DNA of 64,000 nucleotides from positions 17,652,954 to 17,716,953 of the forward strand of contig NC_064775.1 in NCBI RefSeq assembly GCF_011397635.1, read 5' to 3'. This document shows, piece after piece, positions 10,501 through 20,303 of this stretch. Within the stretch, counting starts at the first letter, position 1; each line of letters starts with the position of its first letter. The notes under the pieces are model-generated. The model ran no database searches. It was not told the DNA's origin and worked only from the letters and a program-made list of their open reading frames with translations. Made by a program: the position numbers and the translations under genes. Origin of the DNA: Epinephelus fuscoguttatus. Lineage: Eukaryota; Chordata; Actinopteri; Perciformes; Serranidae.

Positions 10501-13500
10501 TGTCAGCTATGACTGGTTTGTAACATGACTCCTGTCTGACTGCTGAACGTGGCCTCTTCCTGTGTCTGTCCTTTCAAATTAAATTCCCACATGGTCCAGT
10601 CGTATAGGCCCAGCTCCTCATAGAGTTTCACATTTGTTTGTTGTTTTATTTTCTGCGGCTAAGCAACCAATAAAATCTTGCTGACTAATGACCTCATTGG
10701 TCGACTAAAGTTTGGTCGACCATTAGGGGGCAGCCCTAACAATTTGCAGTTGAAAAAAGGTAATGAATCTCAGTATATCGCAACATATGTTATTGCAATA
10801 CTCAGCACGTCTCAACACATTTTATATCACAATAGTATTGTACTGTGACTAAAGTATCGTGATAATATCGTATCATGTGGCCTCTGGGTATTCCCACCGC
10901 TAATATGCAGTCTACTCAGCCAGCGAGCGGGCAGGAGAGACAGACTGAATCTTTTTTTTTTGTAACCTTATTGATACAGCACAATCATAATGCTCTGATT
11001 AGCCAACCACATACATTTCAAATACCAGCCAACAGGTCAGGTTTCCACAGTCATCATTGTAGCTCTCATACAGTAGCAAAAACATTCTGATTAATAGCTG
11101 ATGGGTTGTGGTGGGTGGAATAATACATTATTATTCAGATCACAATCTAAAATATGAACGTAGCAGAAAGCAGAACTGTTGTCTGCTGCTGCTGTATGTC
11201 CCATTAAGAGAGACGCTGTGTGCACTTACACACAAAGGTGTGTGTTTGAAAACAGCTACAGCTCTGACAGACTGGGATATTAAACCTGTCATGTTTCTTT
11301 TCTGAGGTTTTGAGGACCTTGTCCATCACAACCTGTTCCTTTCATTTTTCTTTTTTTCTCTGCCATTGTTCTGCCAACAGGTCTTGGCGCAAAGGCAATG
11401 CTTATACTTCTTACTTAAACTTACTTACTTAAACAAAAATTTCATATTGTGATATCCCAAATCAGCTGTACTTCATCAACTGGGGCACTTCTAAAGTGAG
11501 CCACAGGAACAAATAAAAACAGGGCATCCGGCAAAAGTTCAGAAATCTAAAATGTTGCCATATTGTTGCAGTTTTCTTGAGAGAATGACTTTGCCATGTC
11601 TTGTCTCATCAACCAAAAAACACATGGTCTTCCTAGTAAACAAACACAACATGCGCCACTTGTCCCCCCTCCCACCTCTGCTGAAGTTTGATCTTCTTTA
11701 AATTGCAGATGGCCTGCCAGACACTAGTGGCTCAGTTGGTCCATTTATGAACATAATATTATGTAACTCACTTTGTCAGATTGGTTATTATCAATGCAAT
11801 ACAAGTTGGATTTAGCACCTTGATACCATCGGCACAGGTTGCCGATGTAGGCTGTTTTTCCAATTTGCCAGAAATCAGCCATAATGGCAAATGCAGGTTC
11901 AGCTGAAACCAACCCGACTCTAGTGGACATTTGTCATAAGTTAACTTAGAAGGTAAAACCTTTTGTTTATGCTGGACTTGGCTGAACTGAACTCAATGCC
12001 ATTTATATGGTTCAGTTTATGTTTCATTCTGCATGGCTGTCTCGCACTCAGTACAGCCTAATTAACCTCAAACTTGATCTAGTACCTCTGGTATTTATGG
12101 CATAAACTTAGCTTTTGGCACACATTGCTCACAAATATTTTTTCTACCTTTCCTCTCAGGGCTTCCGTAAATCTCTGCTTTTTTTTCCTGTCAATTACCC
12201 GATTGTTTTATTTTTTCAAAACTATAAATTATTTTTGGTAGTTTACAAAATAAAGTTTACAGATTAAGAACATTTACAGAATTCAGTTTGCAGGAGATGA
12301 CATAGAGATCTTGACATTGCACAACAAATTGAACACATAAAAAAAAGGTAAAATAAAGTTTGGAAGGCACAAACAAAAGTTACAGTTTTTCTCCATTGGT
12401 TTGGCTCATTTCTTGAAACAGAAATTACATTCTCAAAATAACATGGACAAACCTCCAAACCACTTGGCAGTTGTTCACAACAGAATTGAATTTCTCATTC
12501 ATTTCATCAAATTGCAAATGTCTTAGTACATGTCTCAATGTCTAAGTACATCTTTGCAAATGATTAAGTACAGGTAGCCTACAGTTAGCACAATTTCCAA
12601 GTGAATAGGTCTTGTTGATCTAAACTGATTGTTGATTCTCAGTCTAATGGCTGTTCTCTCCAAAACAAGTTATCACATGCACAATAGTCTGTTCAATTGT
12701 CAAAATTAGCCAAGAACATAATACCATGAATACCATATATGAATCTCTTGGAACATTTGATAAATTGATTAACTGACAGTCAGGTGAAACTAGAACTTGA
12801 CTAACAAAGGAGGGGCCACGGTGGATGTCCCAGGCCAGAGTGGGGGCAATATAACTATGTGTGCTGCCATTTCTGAGAATGGTGTGGCAACTCACATCCC
12901 CAGTCTTGGCCCATACAATACACAGAGGCTCCTCATCTTCTTGGACCACCTTTATTCTGATTTGATCCCTGAAAATGAGAGAGGTCTCGTAGGGCCTCAC
13001 CTACCAAACTATGTCATTGTGTGGGACAATGTGAATTTCCACCGTGGCCCGCTCATCAGGGCCTGGTTCACTACTCATCCAAGGATGGTCATGGTGTTCC
13101 TACCACCTTACTTTCCTTTCCTCAGTCCTATTGAGGAGTTTTTCTCTGCTTGGAGGTGGAGAGTGTATGAGCATCAGGCTCAAAATCAGAGGTCCCTGCT
13201 CCATGCAATGGACGCTGCATGTGAAGATATTACAGGAGATCAGTGTAGGGGATGGTTGCGACATGCACGCCGTTTCTTCCCTCATTGCATCGCAAGGGAG
13301 AATATATGCTGTGATGTGGACAAGAATCTGTGGCCAGACAGACAGCAACGTGTGGATAGCCAGGAGGGTGAGGACGGTGGCCAGGAGAGGGAGGGTGAGG
13401 ACAGTGACCAGTGAAGAAGTGTTAGTTGTGAAACACTTTATGTACAGCACTGTAGGCTACATATAATTTTCCTTGTTTTTTGTTTATGTGTTTATATTAC

Positions 13501-14486
13501 AGTATATTATGCTGTATACATTTTCTTTTTACTAAGTTAAAGTTACTTTATGTGTGTGAATACAAATGGTTACAATTTCCTTGGCAGTATGAGTGCAATG
13601 TGTGATGTCAAACCTTGGAGGCTATTCTTACAATAAAATCCTTTTTTTTTCTTTTCTTTTTTTCAGTTTTATACACAATTGTATTCTGTTAGCTAGACAA
13701 AAAAACTAGCACAGTAACCATTGTCAATGAAGGACTGGGCTAAGACTGAGAGGTGGACATGAGGGATATTTCAGTGGTCCTCTGCCATAGTGACAAAACA
13801 TCTAAACATTTTGACTTGCAGTGCTTACACAATGCCAAAGGGACGATGCATTTTGGGGGCACTGACTATTTATATGAGAATGGAATTTAGTTTTGACACA
13901 TGAGTGAACTGTTTTGGGAGAGATATGAGCTTTTGCAGCTGAACCATGGTGTTGTGCTGAACCATCCAGGTTATTTTGGCAAAAGCACCAAGAGTGTTGA
14001 GAACGTCCGGTCTGTTTCAAGAAATGAGCCAAAGGAATTGAGAAAGGATCTTTGCATTTTGGTGGCACTGACTATTTATATGGGAAAGGAATTTAGTTTT
14101 GAAGCATGAGTGAACAGTTTTGGGAGAGATATGAGCTTTTGCAAGTGAGCTATGGTGTTGTGCTGAACTGTAAGACTGTTTTGCCAAATGATCTTACAGT
14201 TTTGAGAATGTAATTTCTTTTTCAAGAAATGAGCCAAACCAATGGAGAAAAACTGTAATATAGGAAGGAAATCAGAGGATCAAAGAAAAAATTACCTTCA
14301 GATGTCCAAAACCAAGCTGCAGCCAGGACTAAAAGATAGAAAACATATATCAATATTGTTGATTCTATAAAGGACATGAAGCATAATTTGGTTGCATTAC
14401 TAAAGTTACACCCAAAATCAAGAGCATTAAAGACAACAACAGGTCGTGTACTCACAGGCGATGATTGTCAGTCTTGTGGACAGCAT
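4487..14486 (-). CDS. Two-domain rhamnose-binding lectin-like (SUEL) gene, 8 coding exons
   Basis: Coding exons by reading minus-strand splice sites: 14486-14456, 14328-14296, 10314-10261, 10130-9992, 9711-9596, 9459-9409, 4883-4763, 4598-4487. They join in phase (657 nt) to 218 residues plus TGA. Residues 1-22 look like a signal peptide (MLSTRLTIIAF, then a hydrophobic stretch). Two SUEL/galactose-binding-lectin domains follow, residues about 30-119 and 132-217. Each has eight cysteines in the family order: 30,39,60,74,87,93,105,119 and 132,141,161,171,183,189,204,217. Typical motifs are FCEG, FGRFD and CDG in domain 2; domain 1 has YGK where the family usually has YGR, and neither has the usual DPC or KYL. 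In fish, this family comprises secreted lectins that bind L-rhamnose or D-galactose on microbes, in eggs or mucosa. Each domain is encoded by three exons in the same phases. Expression and sugar binding are inferred, not seen. Confidence 0.85.
4763..4883 (-). CDS. Lectin gene exon 7: SUEL domain 2, middle part
   Basis: A 121-nt exon with CCTCAG acceptor. It encodes RGRLNILRSTFGRFDEYIC and the fourth cysteine. The donor is placed at GA|GTGTGT because this keeps phase with exon 8 and places the fifth cysteine correctly. That donor is weak, so the exon end is the least certain junction of the gene. Confidence 0.7.
4950..5245 (-). repeat. A-family repeat fragment, inverted
   Basis: CATTTTATATTGTATAAATTAG and a CATGCTAACGTTATTAGCAC block match the reverse complement of 22110-22430. 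It lies just upstream of lectin exon 7, in intron 6. Confidence 0.55.
5246..5974. other. Repeat-rich intron sequence with hAT-like GGGCCC ends
   Basis: CCAAGGGCCCCTGACTGACA near 5273 and CACCGGGCCCCTTCTC near 5930 resemble fish hAT-family termini. In between lie purine-rich runs (GGAGAGAGAG) and no coding frame. It lies in lectin intron 6. Confidence 0.35.
5975..6642 (+). mobile_element. LINE 3' end with GATTGATTGA tail
   Basis: This is the typical 3' untranslated end of a fish L2/CR1-type LINE: a (TC)n stretch (6330-6360), a GGAAGAGGGATCCCTCCTCA block, TTTATAAATAAAATTGATTG and a GATT repeat tail. The part CTATAACTATAATATTATTA onward matches, inverted, the LINE at 61-64 kb. It is truncated at the 5' side and lies in lectin intron 6. 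Confidence 0.75.
7125..7153. repeat. (CA)n microsatellite
   Basis: A run of about 12 CA units. The rest of 6643-7517 is AT-rich with no gene seen, apart from a (CT)n run at 6813-6832. Confidence 0.85.
7518..7731. mobile_element. hAT-like terminus, inverted copy
   Basis: Reverse complement of about 318-530, ending in GGTGGCGCCCCTG at 7731. It is embedded in the same A-family position (GCCATAAG) as in copy 1, so both descend from one insertion event. Confidence 0.6.
7732..7989 (-). repeat. A-family repeat, inverted copy, part 1
   Basis: Reverse complement of 60-317, up to the 8-bp target site GGTGCATG (7982-7989) of the inserted hAT element. It continues after that element at 8924. Confidence 0.7.
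7990..8923 (+). mobile_element. Non-autonomous hAT element with 8-bp target duplication
   Basis: It starts CAGGGCCGCCCCT and ends AGGGGCAGCCGTG. The ends are inverted repeats matching at 11 of 13 bases. The flanks are GGTGCATG (7982-7989) and GGTGCAAG (8924-8931), an 8-bp duplication with one change. Interrupting an A-family repeat whose sequence resumes beyond confirms the boundaries. There is no transposase frame. The interior is GC-rich at the left (8000-8350) and AT-rich at the right. Confidence 0.8.
8924..9010 (-). repeat. A-family repeat, inverted copy, part 2
   Basis: CAAGTCAGACTAGGGCGTAG and following bases continue the A-family sequence, aligning in reverse complement with about 21750-21850. 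Confidence 0.6.
9060..9112. repeat. TTAA-MITE end fragment
   Basis: GCCACCAAATCCCACACACT followed by GGACCTTT matches the right end of the MITE at 33836-34131. It is only a terminal fragment. Confidence 0.45.
9409..9459 (-). CDS. Lectin gene exon 6: SUEL domain 2, first part
   Basis: A 51-nt exon with GACAG acceptor and GTAAG donor. It encodes VKTAVFCEGQKALIEC, the hallmark start of a SUEL domain. The next intron is about 4.5 kb and full of repeats. Confidence 0.85.
9596..9711 (-). CDS. Lectin gene exon 5: SUEL domain 1, last part
   Basis: A 116-nt exon with CTCCAG acceptor and GTGAG donor. It contains CDNLQRCRLPKP and the last two cysteines of domain 1. The same exon survives in all three other copies, with lengths of 116, 115 and 114 nt. 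Confidence 0.85.
9992..10130 (-). CDS. Lectin gene exon 4: SUEL domain 1, middle part
   Basis: A 139-nt exon with TTCAG acceptor and GTAAG donor. It contains MQYGK, the position of the family YGR motif, and cysteines 3 and 4. The frame would reach TAA just past the donor if it were not spliced. Confidence 0.8.
10261..10314 (-). CDS. Lectin gene exon 3: SUEL domain 1, first part
   Basis: A 54-nt exon with CTGCAG acceptor and GTATG donor. It holds cysteines 1 and 2 of domain 1 (ACPGVNSELRC). Confidence 0.8.
10370..12380. other. Lectin intron 2, repeat-derived, no gene
   Basis: AGAGGTCCCCAACATGGATGGG at 10372 is a hAT-MITE end shared with 23612 in the second copy, so it predates the duplication. 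10640-10740 (TTGGTCGACCATTAGGGG) and 10750-10890 (CAGTATATCGCAACATATG) resemble MITE ends. 11300-12240 shows nothing recognisable. 12240-12380 is homologous to 23750-23880. Confidence 0.4.
12383..14255 (+). mobile_element. Tc1/IS630-type transposon with intact ends
   Basis: The ends are inverted: CAGTTTTTCTCCATTGG from 12383, and the reverse complement ending at 14255. Similarity continues for about 55 bp, and each end is flanked by TA (12381-12382, 14256-14257), the Tc1/mariner target duplication. The element lies in intron 2 of the lectin gene and carries a truncated transposase. Near its right end a 206-bp unit is duplicated in tandem (about 13859-14064 and 14065-14255). Confidence 0.8.
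12797..13414 (+). CDS. DDE transposase, N-terminally truncated (IS630/Tc1 superfamily)
   Basis: 205 residues of the DDE_3-type catalytic core: NKGGATVDVPGQ, NITMCAAISENG, VIVWDNVNFHR (second aspartate), FLPPYFPFLSPIEEFFSAW (final glutamate), then a conserved C-terminal region ending in an acidic tail. The usual N-terminal helix-turn-helix and first catalytic aspartate are missing. The 400 bases between the left end and this frame show no sign of them. It is unlikely to be active on its own. Confidence 0.8.
   Translation: MTNKGGATVDVPGQSGGNITMCAAISENGVATHIPSLGPYNTQRLLIFLDHLYSDLIPENERGLVGPHLPNYVIVWDNVNFHRGPLIRAWFTTHPRMVMVFLPPYFPFLSPIEEFFSAWRWRVYEHQAQNQRSLLHAMDAACEDITGDQCRGWLRHARRFFPHCIARENICCDVDKNLWPDRQQRVDSQEGEDGGQEREGEDSDQ
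14296..14328 (-). CDS. Lectin gene exon 2: rest of signal peptide
   Basis: A 33-nt exon bounded by TTTTAG acceptor and GTAAT donor. It encodes FLAAAWFWTSE plus one base. The right end of a Tc1/IS630-type element lies only about 40 bp beyond its donor. Confidence 0.8.
14456..14486 (-). CDS. Lectin gene exon 1: start codon and signal peptide
   Basis: ATG at 14486-14484 begins MLSTRLTIIA. The exon ends after one base of the next codon at a GTGAG donor. The same exon is present in the 24-kb copy, also with an ATG, which supports the start. Confidence 0.85.
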
Positions 14487-14528
14487 CTTGTCAGCTGTAG
14501 CAAGTGATGATCACAGAGCAGACCTCAG

Positions 14529-14536
14529 CTTTTATA
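14529..14536 (-). promoter_or_regulatory. TATA box of the lectin gene
   Basis: TATAAAAG on the minus strand, about 43 bases before the ATG. An equivalent TATAAAG lies at 24098-24104 before the second copy, and flanking sequence (a CATCCTGAAGTAGGAG-like block upstream in both) is shared. The start site itself cannot be seen. Confidence 0.55.
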
Positions 14537-14589
14537 TGATTTCTTCTTCTTTTGTTTCAAATCAACACAAATATCCTGAAGTAGGAGGC

Positions 14590-15031
14590 TGCTGAAAATC
14601 AACAGTCAACAGCCCTGGGGGCACAGAGACAGGACAGAATTTCATGACTAGACAGGTGGATGGATAAGGGCTCACTTACACAGATTTTAATAAATTTGCA
14701 ACCAAAATTTGAGAGAAATGATTCTTTTGTGGGCATAAAAATTCCCAATCTTTAACTTGAATCTATGAAAAATGGGACCAAAATCAAAAAAAAAAAATTA
14801 AGTGCATAAATATGTACACAGGTAGCAAAGTGACATGACTTGTCATCGTGTCTCTTAGTGTAATCTAAACATTTGAAATCCAAATATTGTCTGTTGCTTG
14901 AGGAACTTTACTGTCGACACTTGCAAGATGCAACTAAAAAAATGAGTTTTTAGTTTGTCTAACAATGTATTAAATGTTCAAGTTGGCAGTTTGGTAAAAG
15001 TTATTCTCAAAAAACTATTATTATTTATTTA
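14590..15031. other. Intergenic, nothing recognised
   Basis: It is AT-rich sequence upstream of the lectin promoter. The first 60 bases are shared with the upstream region of the second copy (about 24150-24200). Confidence 0.5.
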
Positions 15032-15105
15032 CACTGCTGAAAAAATAGGGGAACACTTAAATCAATCACTAAATAATAACAATAAATAATTCAATCAGGC
15101 CTGGA

Positions 15106-16131
15106 TCAGATAATCAGTGAGCCCCTGGACAGTTTATGCCAGGACTTGGCGCCATCAGATGCACCGATACATAACGTCCCATAGGAGCTCAATTGGATTA
15201 ATGTCAGGGAAATGAAAGAGCCATTCAATAGCATCATTGCCTTCGTCATCCAGGAACTGCCTACACACTCTAGCCACATGAGGTCAGACATTGTCCTGCA
15301 CCAGGAGGAACCCAGGGCCCGCTGCGCCAGGAGGAACCCAGGGCCCGCTGTGTCAGGAGGAACCCAGGGCCCACTGTGCCAGGAGAAACCCAGGGCCCGC
15401 TGCGCCAGGAGGAACCCAGGGCCCGCTGCGCCAGGAAGAACCCAAGGCCCGCTGCACCAGCATAAGGTCTGACAATCACTCTGAGGATTTCTAACAGCAG
15501 CCAGGGTACCACTGGCTATGACATGGAGGTCTGTGACCCTCAAAGGATACGCCTCCTCACACCATCCACCGCCAAACCGGTCATACTGGATGATGTTACA
15601 GGAAGCATAATGTTCATCACAGCCTCTCCACACTCTTTGACGCCTGTCGCATGTGCTCAGTGTGACCCTGCTCTCATCTGTGAAGAGAAGAGGGCGCCAG
15701 TGGCAGACCTGCCAATTCTGGTGTTTACTGCCGAATGCCAGTGGAGCTGCATGGTGCTGGGCTGTGATCACAGATCCCACTAGAGGACACCAGGCCCTTA
15801 TGCCACCCTCATGGAGTCTGTTTCTGACAGTGTGGTCAGAAACATGCACACCAGTAGCCTGCTGGAGGTCATTTTGTAGGGCTCTCGCAGTGCTCCTCCT
15901 GTTCCTCCTCACACAAAGGAGCAGATACTGGTCCTGCTGCTGGGTTGATGCCATTCTACGGCCCTGTCCAGCTCTCCTCGTGTAACGGCCAATCTCCTGG
16001 TATCTCCTCCATGCTCTTGAGCGTGTGCTGGGAGATACAGCAAACCTTCTTGCGACCACTCGTATGGATGTGCCATCCTGGAGGAGCTGGACTACCTGTG
16101 CAACCTGATTGGGCTGCAGGTACTGCCTCAT
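15106..16131 (-). pseudogene. Tc1-like transposase remnant
   Basis: The frame from the methionine near 16131 gives [20 protein letters not shown], a paired-type helix-turn-helix. A second DNA-binding stretch follows ([19 protein letters not shown]), then [15 protein letters not shown] with the first catalytic aspartate and the fragment [14 protein letters not shown]. The region that should carry the second aspartate ([10 protein letters not shown] in intact relatives) is replaced by a 26-bp tandem array. Beyond it the frame is scrambled. Confidence 0.75.
15301..15460. repeat. 26-bp minisatellite, about six copies
   Basis: Unit CCAGGAGGAACCCAGGGCCC plus GCTGCG repeated about six times with few changes. 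On the minus strand the unit reads as the transposase motif for GPGFLL. The array therefore arose by expansion of a transposase codon run. Since 26 is not a multiple of 3, each copy changes frame. Confidence 0.9.
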
Positions 16132-16954
16132 GCTACCAGTAGTGACAAGGACACGAACAGAACACAAAACTCTGTCTGTGGCCACCACATGTAAAACCAT
16201 TCCCTTTTTGCCTCTCCATTCCACCTGTTGTCACTTTTTTTGACCGAAGCAGGTGAAACTGATTCACAATCACTTGTACTTCCTAAATGGACAGATTGAT
16301 ATCCCTGAAATTTAACTGACTCTGTGTTATACTGTGACAATTAAGTGTTCCTTTTCACATTTCTGTAATGGGCCAGTTTAGCCAAACACATGCAATACAT
16401 ACAAACAGGAACAGCAATACTGTACATTTAACAGAGCATATTTCAAAAAAGCTCAGGGGCAACAATACATAAGAAATAAAATCAAAGCACACTTCAGATT
16501 TTGAGTTAGTTACAGAGTAAAGTCATTGGTTGTTTTTTACACATGATTTATGTTGTTTTCAAATGAACAATATGCCACAGTCTTTGATAAGTGTTGGCAG
16601 ACTGATCCATGTGTGAACTGCTCTCACTCAGAAAGCTGACTGTCCTCCTCATAGGTATTGCACAATCCCCTCTTACCACAGGTCTAGTGTGTCCATCATC
16701 AGTTGTTTTTGTTTTGTAAGAGCACTAAGGGGGTGGAGGGGGCAAGCCATCTCTATATTAAAAATTCCCAGTGAGTGATTATGTTTCTTTTGTTGCATCT
16801 TTAGGAGCCTGAAAAGTAATTTTGGTTTAAAGCTAATAACCACTGATGGAAAGTACATTTACTCAAGTATAGAACATGAGGCTTGCAAAATATGTGTCAT
16901 CTGTCGGCAAAGCAGTAATGATTGTGCTAAGTGGCGAATGGCCACATAGGTACT

Positions 16955-17074
16955 TCCACGTTTCAGATGATACGTCATGTTTGTAGTCGACAAATGATAG
17001 GCAAATGTTTGCCTGCAGAGTTTACATATCACCCTGGGTTCATCCTTCACCTTCTCAAAATGATCCCACACTCC
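16955..17074 (-). pseudogene. BED zinc finger fragment of a hAT transposase
   Basis: GVWDHFEKVKDEPRVICKLC then TTNMTYHLKR, with the Cys-x2-Cys and the histidine after NMTY expected of a BED finger. Nothing of the hAT catalytic domain follows on the minus strand. Confidence 0.65.
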
Positions 17075-17160
17075 CTGATTTCCTGCCCTTGCCGATCTTG
17101 CCGACAACTGACCTTTCTGGTCAACAAACATCCACTGCATTTATCTGACAGATACCATAC

Positions 17161-17516
17161 CAGGGAATCCTCAAATCTGCTGATGTGCTGCTTCTCAAGT
17201 GAGCACTCCTGGACTTTTCCAGATCTGTTGCCCAGTGCTTCACCAAAACCTGGCTTTGTCAGCCCATCCTGAATATAACATTACATCTTTCAGGGTCAAG
17301 ATCAAAATAAAAGTCCAACTTTACTTTGGTCTAAAGAAAGGCAAGGGTCAAAACCAGGTAGGCAGTCAGATCAGGCAAAGAGATCCAATATAAGGCAGGG
17401 CAGGGAATCCTCAAATCTGCTGATGTGCTGCTTCTCAACACAGCACACATGAACTTTCCTTGACCTGCTGCCCTGAGCTTCACTAAAACCTGCTTGGTGA
17501 GCCCATTCCAGACACT
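17161..17516. repeat. Direct duplication of a 110-bp unit
   Basis: CAGGGAATCCTCAAATCTGC and the following 110 bases occur at 17162 and again at 17401, about 240 bases apart, with diverged second halves. Confidence 0.75.
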
Positions 17517-17929
17517 TCCCCCCATCTGCTGAGCCTCCAGCTCCTCTGAGCAGACTGCATAACAGAGCTATTAGGCAAAATGAGGGGGATTCTAAAGGAG
17601 AACGTACAGTCTCCACTTAAAGACCGTTTTCATTGACTGTAAACCATTTTATTCACTGTAGTAGTTTTTCTTCTTTATTCTGCTGACCAGATAACTCACA
17701 TGGAGGAAAAACATCCTGCTCAATGTTCTTGGTGGTTTTAACAGAGAAAACCTCGGGCCACGAATTTCCAAAATAAAGACAGCACATGAAATGTCCCACT
17801 GGGGTTAAAACACACTGAACCATTGCTACACCACATTAAAGGACACATGTTGCTCTGTCCCCCAGGTGCCTAGGACGAAGGAGGCAAAGCTGGAGTTACA
17901 GGCCTGCCTTGACTGCTCTGATTGGAGAG

Positions 17930-18405
17930 ATTAGCGGCTGCAGCTAGAGCTGGATGGACTCACTGACACTGTGACGTCTTATATCAGCTGTTGTGTGGGA
18001 ATGTATGTGCTGGCCAAAACTTTTTGTACATGCAACAATGACAAACCCTGGTTTACAGCTAATCCCAGGCAGCTTTGTCAGGCCAAGGAGGAGGCCAGAA
18101 TCTTATAAAGCAAGGCCAGGAGGTGGAGCGGGTTCTGGTCCCTGCTCCTATTATCTCAGGCCTAGGCTGTCGCGACCCACTCCTGGCCGCCTGGCTTCAA
18201 CCTGCTCAAGTTTTTCCACCCTACGCTGCTCCTCAGCACTGTGCACCTGCTACCAGTGGCTGCTCAAATGCAATTCAAGACACTGGTACTTGTCTACCAT
18301 GTTGTTAATGGCTCAGGCTCACCCTGCATCCAGGACATGGACAAACCATTCACCCCAGCCCATCTACTACTCTCTGCTACTGCCAGCAGCAAACACCTGT
18401 TAAGA
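17930..18405 (+). pseudogene. LINE fragment (L2/CR1/Rex-like), internally deleted
   Basis: The first part reads TDTVTSYISCCVGMYV and CNNDKPWFTANPRQLCQAKE, typical of the linker before reverse transcriptase in fish LINEs. The second part, in another frame, reads LVLVYHVVNGSGSPCIQDM and KPFTPA, typical of the C-terminus. The reverse transcriptase itself is deleted between them at about 18110-18170. Confidence 0.65.
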
Positions 18406-19099
18406 GTAAAATAAACATGTATAAAGAAAGACAGGTTCTGTTCTTTGGTCTTGAGCAGAGCTGACTTTCGCATGTTCATGAAATAATTGCACTAGTGTGG
18501 ATACGACTTTTTCAGAAAAGACAAACACAATCATTAGATGCACTCTTTTATTAATTCATTCCATCACATTTTTGTTGACGTGTTTGGAAGAAGCCAGTGG
18601 ATGAATGTGATGGAACCAATTATGAAGTCACTGCTCCTCTCTGGGATGCTGTTGTCAGAAGCAAACCTCCTAAAAATTACAAAAAACATCATCAGGCGTC
18701 ACATGACACATTAAATGCTTCAACTGTTTGCAAAACTGTGCACAGGACATGTGTTTATTATTACACTTACTACACAGAGAAGCACTACTACTGGTTATTA
18801 AAACTAGTTTTATTTTATAGCACAAAATGAAAATGCATTCCCTCTGCTTCCACTCAGTCTTTTGTGTTTTGAACCAATACATACAAGCTTCTCATGCTGT
18901 CTTCAGTGTCTTAACTTGCAGAGTGGGTCATTTCTGAAGGGGTTACAGTGGAAGTGTTCTGGTCGAAACGTCCGAAACTGGCCTTCACAATGGCAAGACC
19001 TCCTTTTTCTGAGGGTGACACAGAAATTAACATAAAATTTGTCATAACACTGACAAGAACTAACTTAAACTGAGATTAAGCAGCTAACGGTTGATGCAA

Positions 19100-20200
19100 C
19101 TTGCTTGATAAACCCACTAAAATGTCATCACTTAACGAATGCAAACCTTGAGAGATATACAATGAATTTACATTTTTCCAAAAAAGACAGATATGGACTT
19201 TTCTAATAATGTCTTATTCATTTTTGACTAAACCTTGGCATTGTAATCAATATTGTTTCTCAAGAAATGTTTTTCCAAATTCCTGGGAGATAGTCCATCT
19301 CAGACACATGAAATTTTCATTAATGATTGAAAGTTTTGTGCAATTGCTGTCTAAGAAATATGACCCCAGTTGGCCTGATGGGGGCTGTAACTGAGGTCCA
19401 AAAACTCAATTTTTGAAAGGCCAGACTCCTCTCAATGTAAGTCTGATTAACTTGAAATTGGAGATACAAGTCTAGCTCAAAGCCTCAAGAACCGGTACCT
19501 TTTACCTATTAGTACATTTTCAACATTTACTAAAATGTCACTCGATTGCTGCCTTATTTTTTGTGGATTATTAATGGACCAAGTCAGCAAAAGTTGCATA
19601 AAGCGTGTTAATATCTCACTGCGTTTTGTAGATACTGACCGAAAAACCTCAAAAGTGGCACGGCTCAGCACATCAGTAGACCAAACTCCACAATCCTTGA
19701 GCCAATCCTCACAAAACTTGCAGGATATGTCCACATAAGTACCTGAAACTTACACTGAAAGTTTCATTCAAGTTGACCATAGGGATGCTCTATGAATGCA
19801 AAAAATGGGCGTGGCATAACACAAATCAAACTCCCAAGATATGTTTTATAAAAATGTTTGACCATGTGTGTAAAATTGTTTTGAAATTGCTCAATAGGGG
19901 GCACCACTAGTTCTTAGCAAGTGCGCTGGCCTTGTGGAAAATTTGGCCATGAAGCAATGACAGTTTGTCCAAACATTGCCAAACTTGGTGGATATTTTTA
20001 TTTGAGATGTTGAAGTGATTCCTTAAAATGTTTTCATAATTGACTAATGGGGTGGGGGGGGGGGGGGGGGGCGACAACGTTGCCAAAGAAGAGCACAAAG
20101 CGTGGCCCAGCACAGATACGGTCATAAATGAATTGGTGTCTGTTTGAATGGCTTATGAACCTGTTACTTATCTTTAATCCAGATGCCAGACACTCTTATA
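19100..20200. other. Intronic repeat in the decayed lectin copy
   Basis: Long non-coding sequence with phrases recurring in fish repeats (GGGGGCACCACTAGTTCTTA near 19896). A poly-G run is at 20047-20070 and a poly-T run at 20271-20301. No gene is seen. Confidence 0.35.
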
Positions 20201-20269
20201 AATCTTGATCCCTCACAGCTCTGTGCTGGCTTGAACCCTACGATCACTGAATATGGCTATATTATTCCA

Positions 20270-20303
<34 letters not shown>

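Larger units (their letters stand above)
15032..16354 (-). mobile_element. Degraded Tc1-like transposon
   Basis: The left end after TA at 15030-15031 reads CACTGCTGAAAAAATAGGGG and contains GGAACACTTAA. The inverted counterpart TTAAGTGTTCC lies at about 16343-16353, beyond which the right end is eroded. The interior is a transposase on the minus strand interrupted by frameshifts and a minisatellite. It lies between the two main lectin copies. Confidence 0.7.

Noticed and set aside
4487..14486. Considered a C-type lectin or an Ig-type receptor instead of a SUEL lectin
   Set aside because: The cysteine order, CEG start and FGRFD motif fit the SUEL domain twice; no C-type or Ig motifs are present.
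15301..15460. Regular repeats suggestive of a CRISPR array
   Set aside because: The units touch each other without spacers and derive from transposase codons in a vertebrate genome; it is a minisatellite.
20047..20070. Poly-G and nearby poly-T runs as a regulatory structure
   Set aside because: They are simple runs within repeat sequence; nothing links them to a gene.
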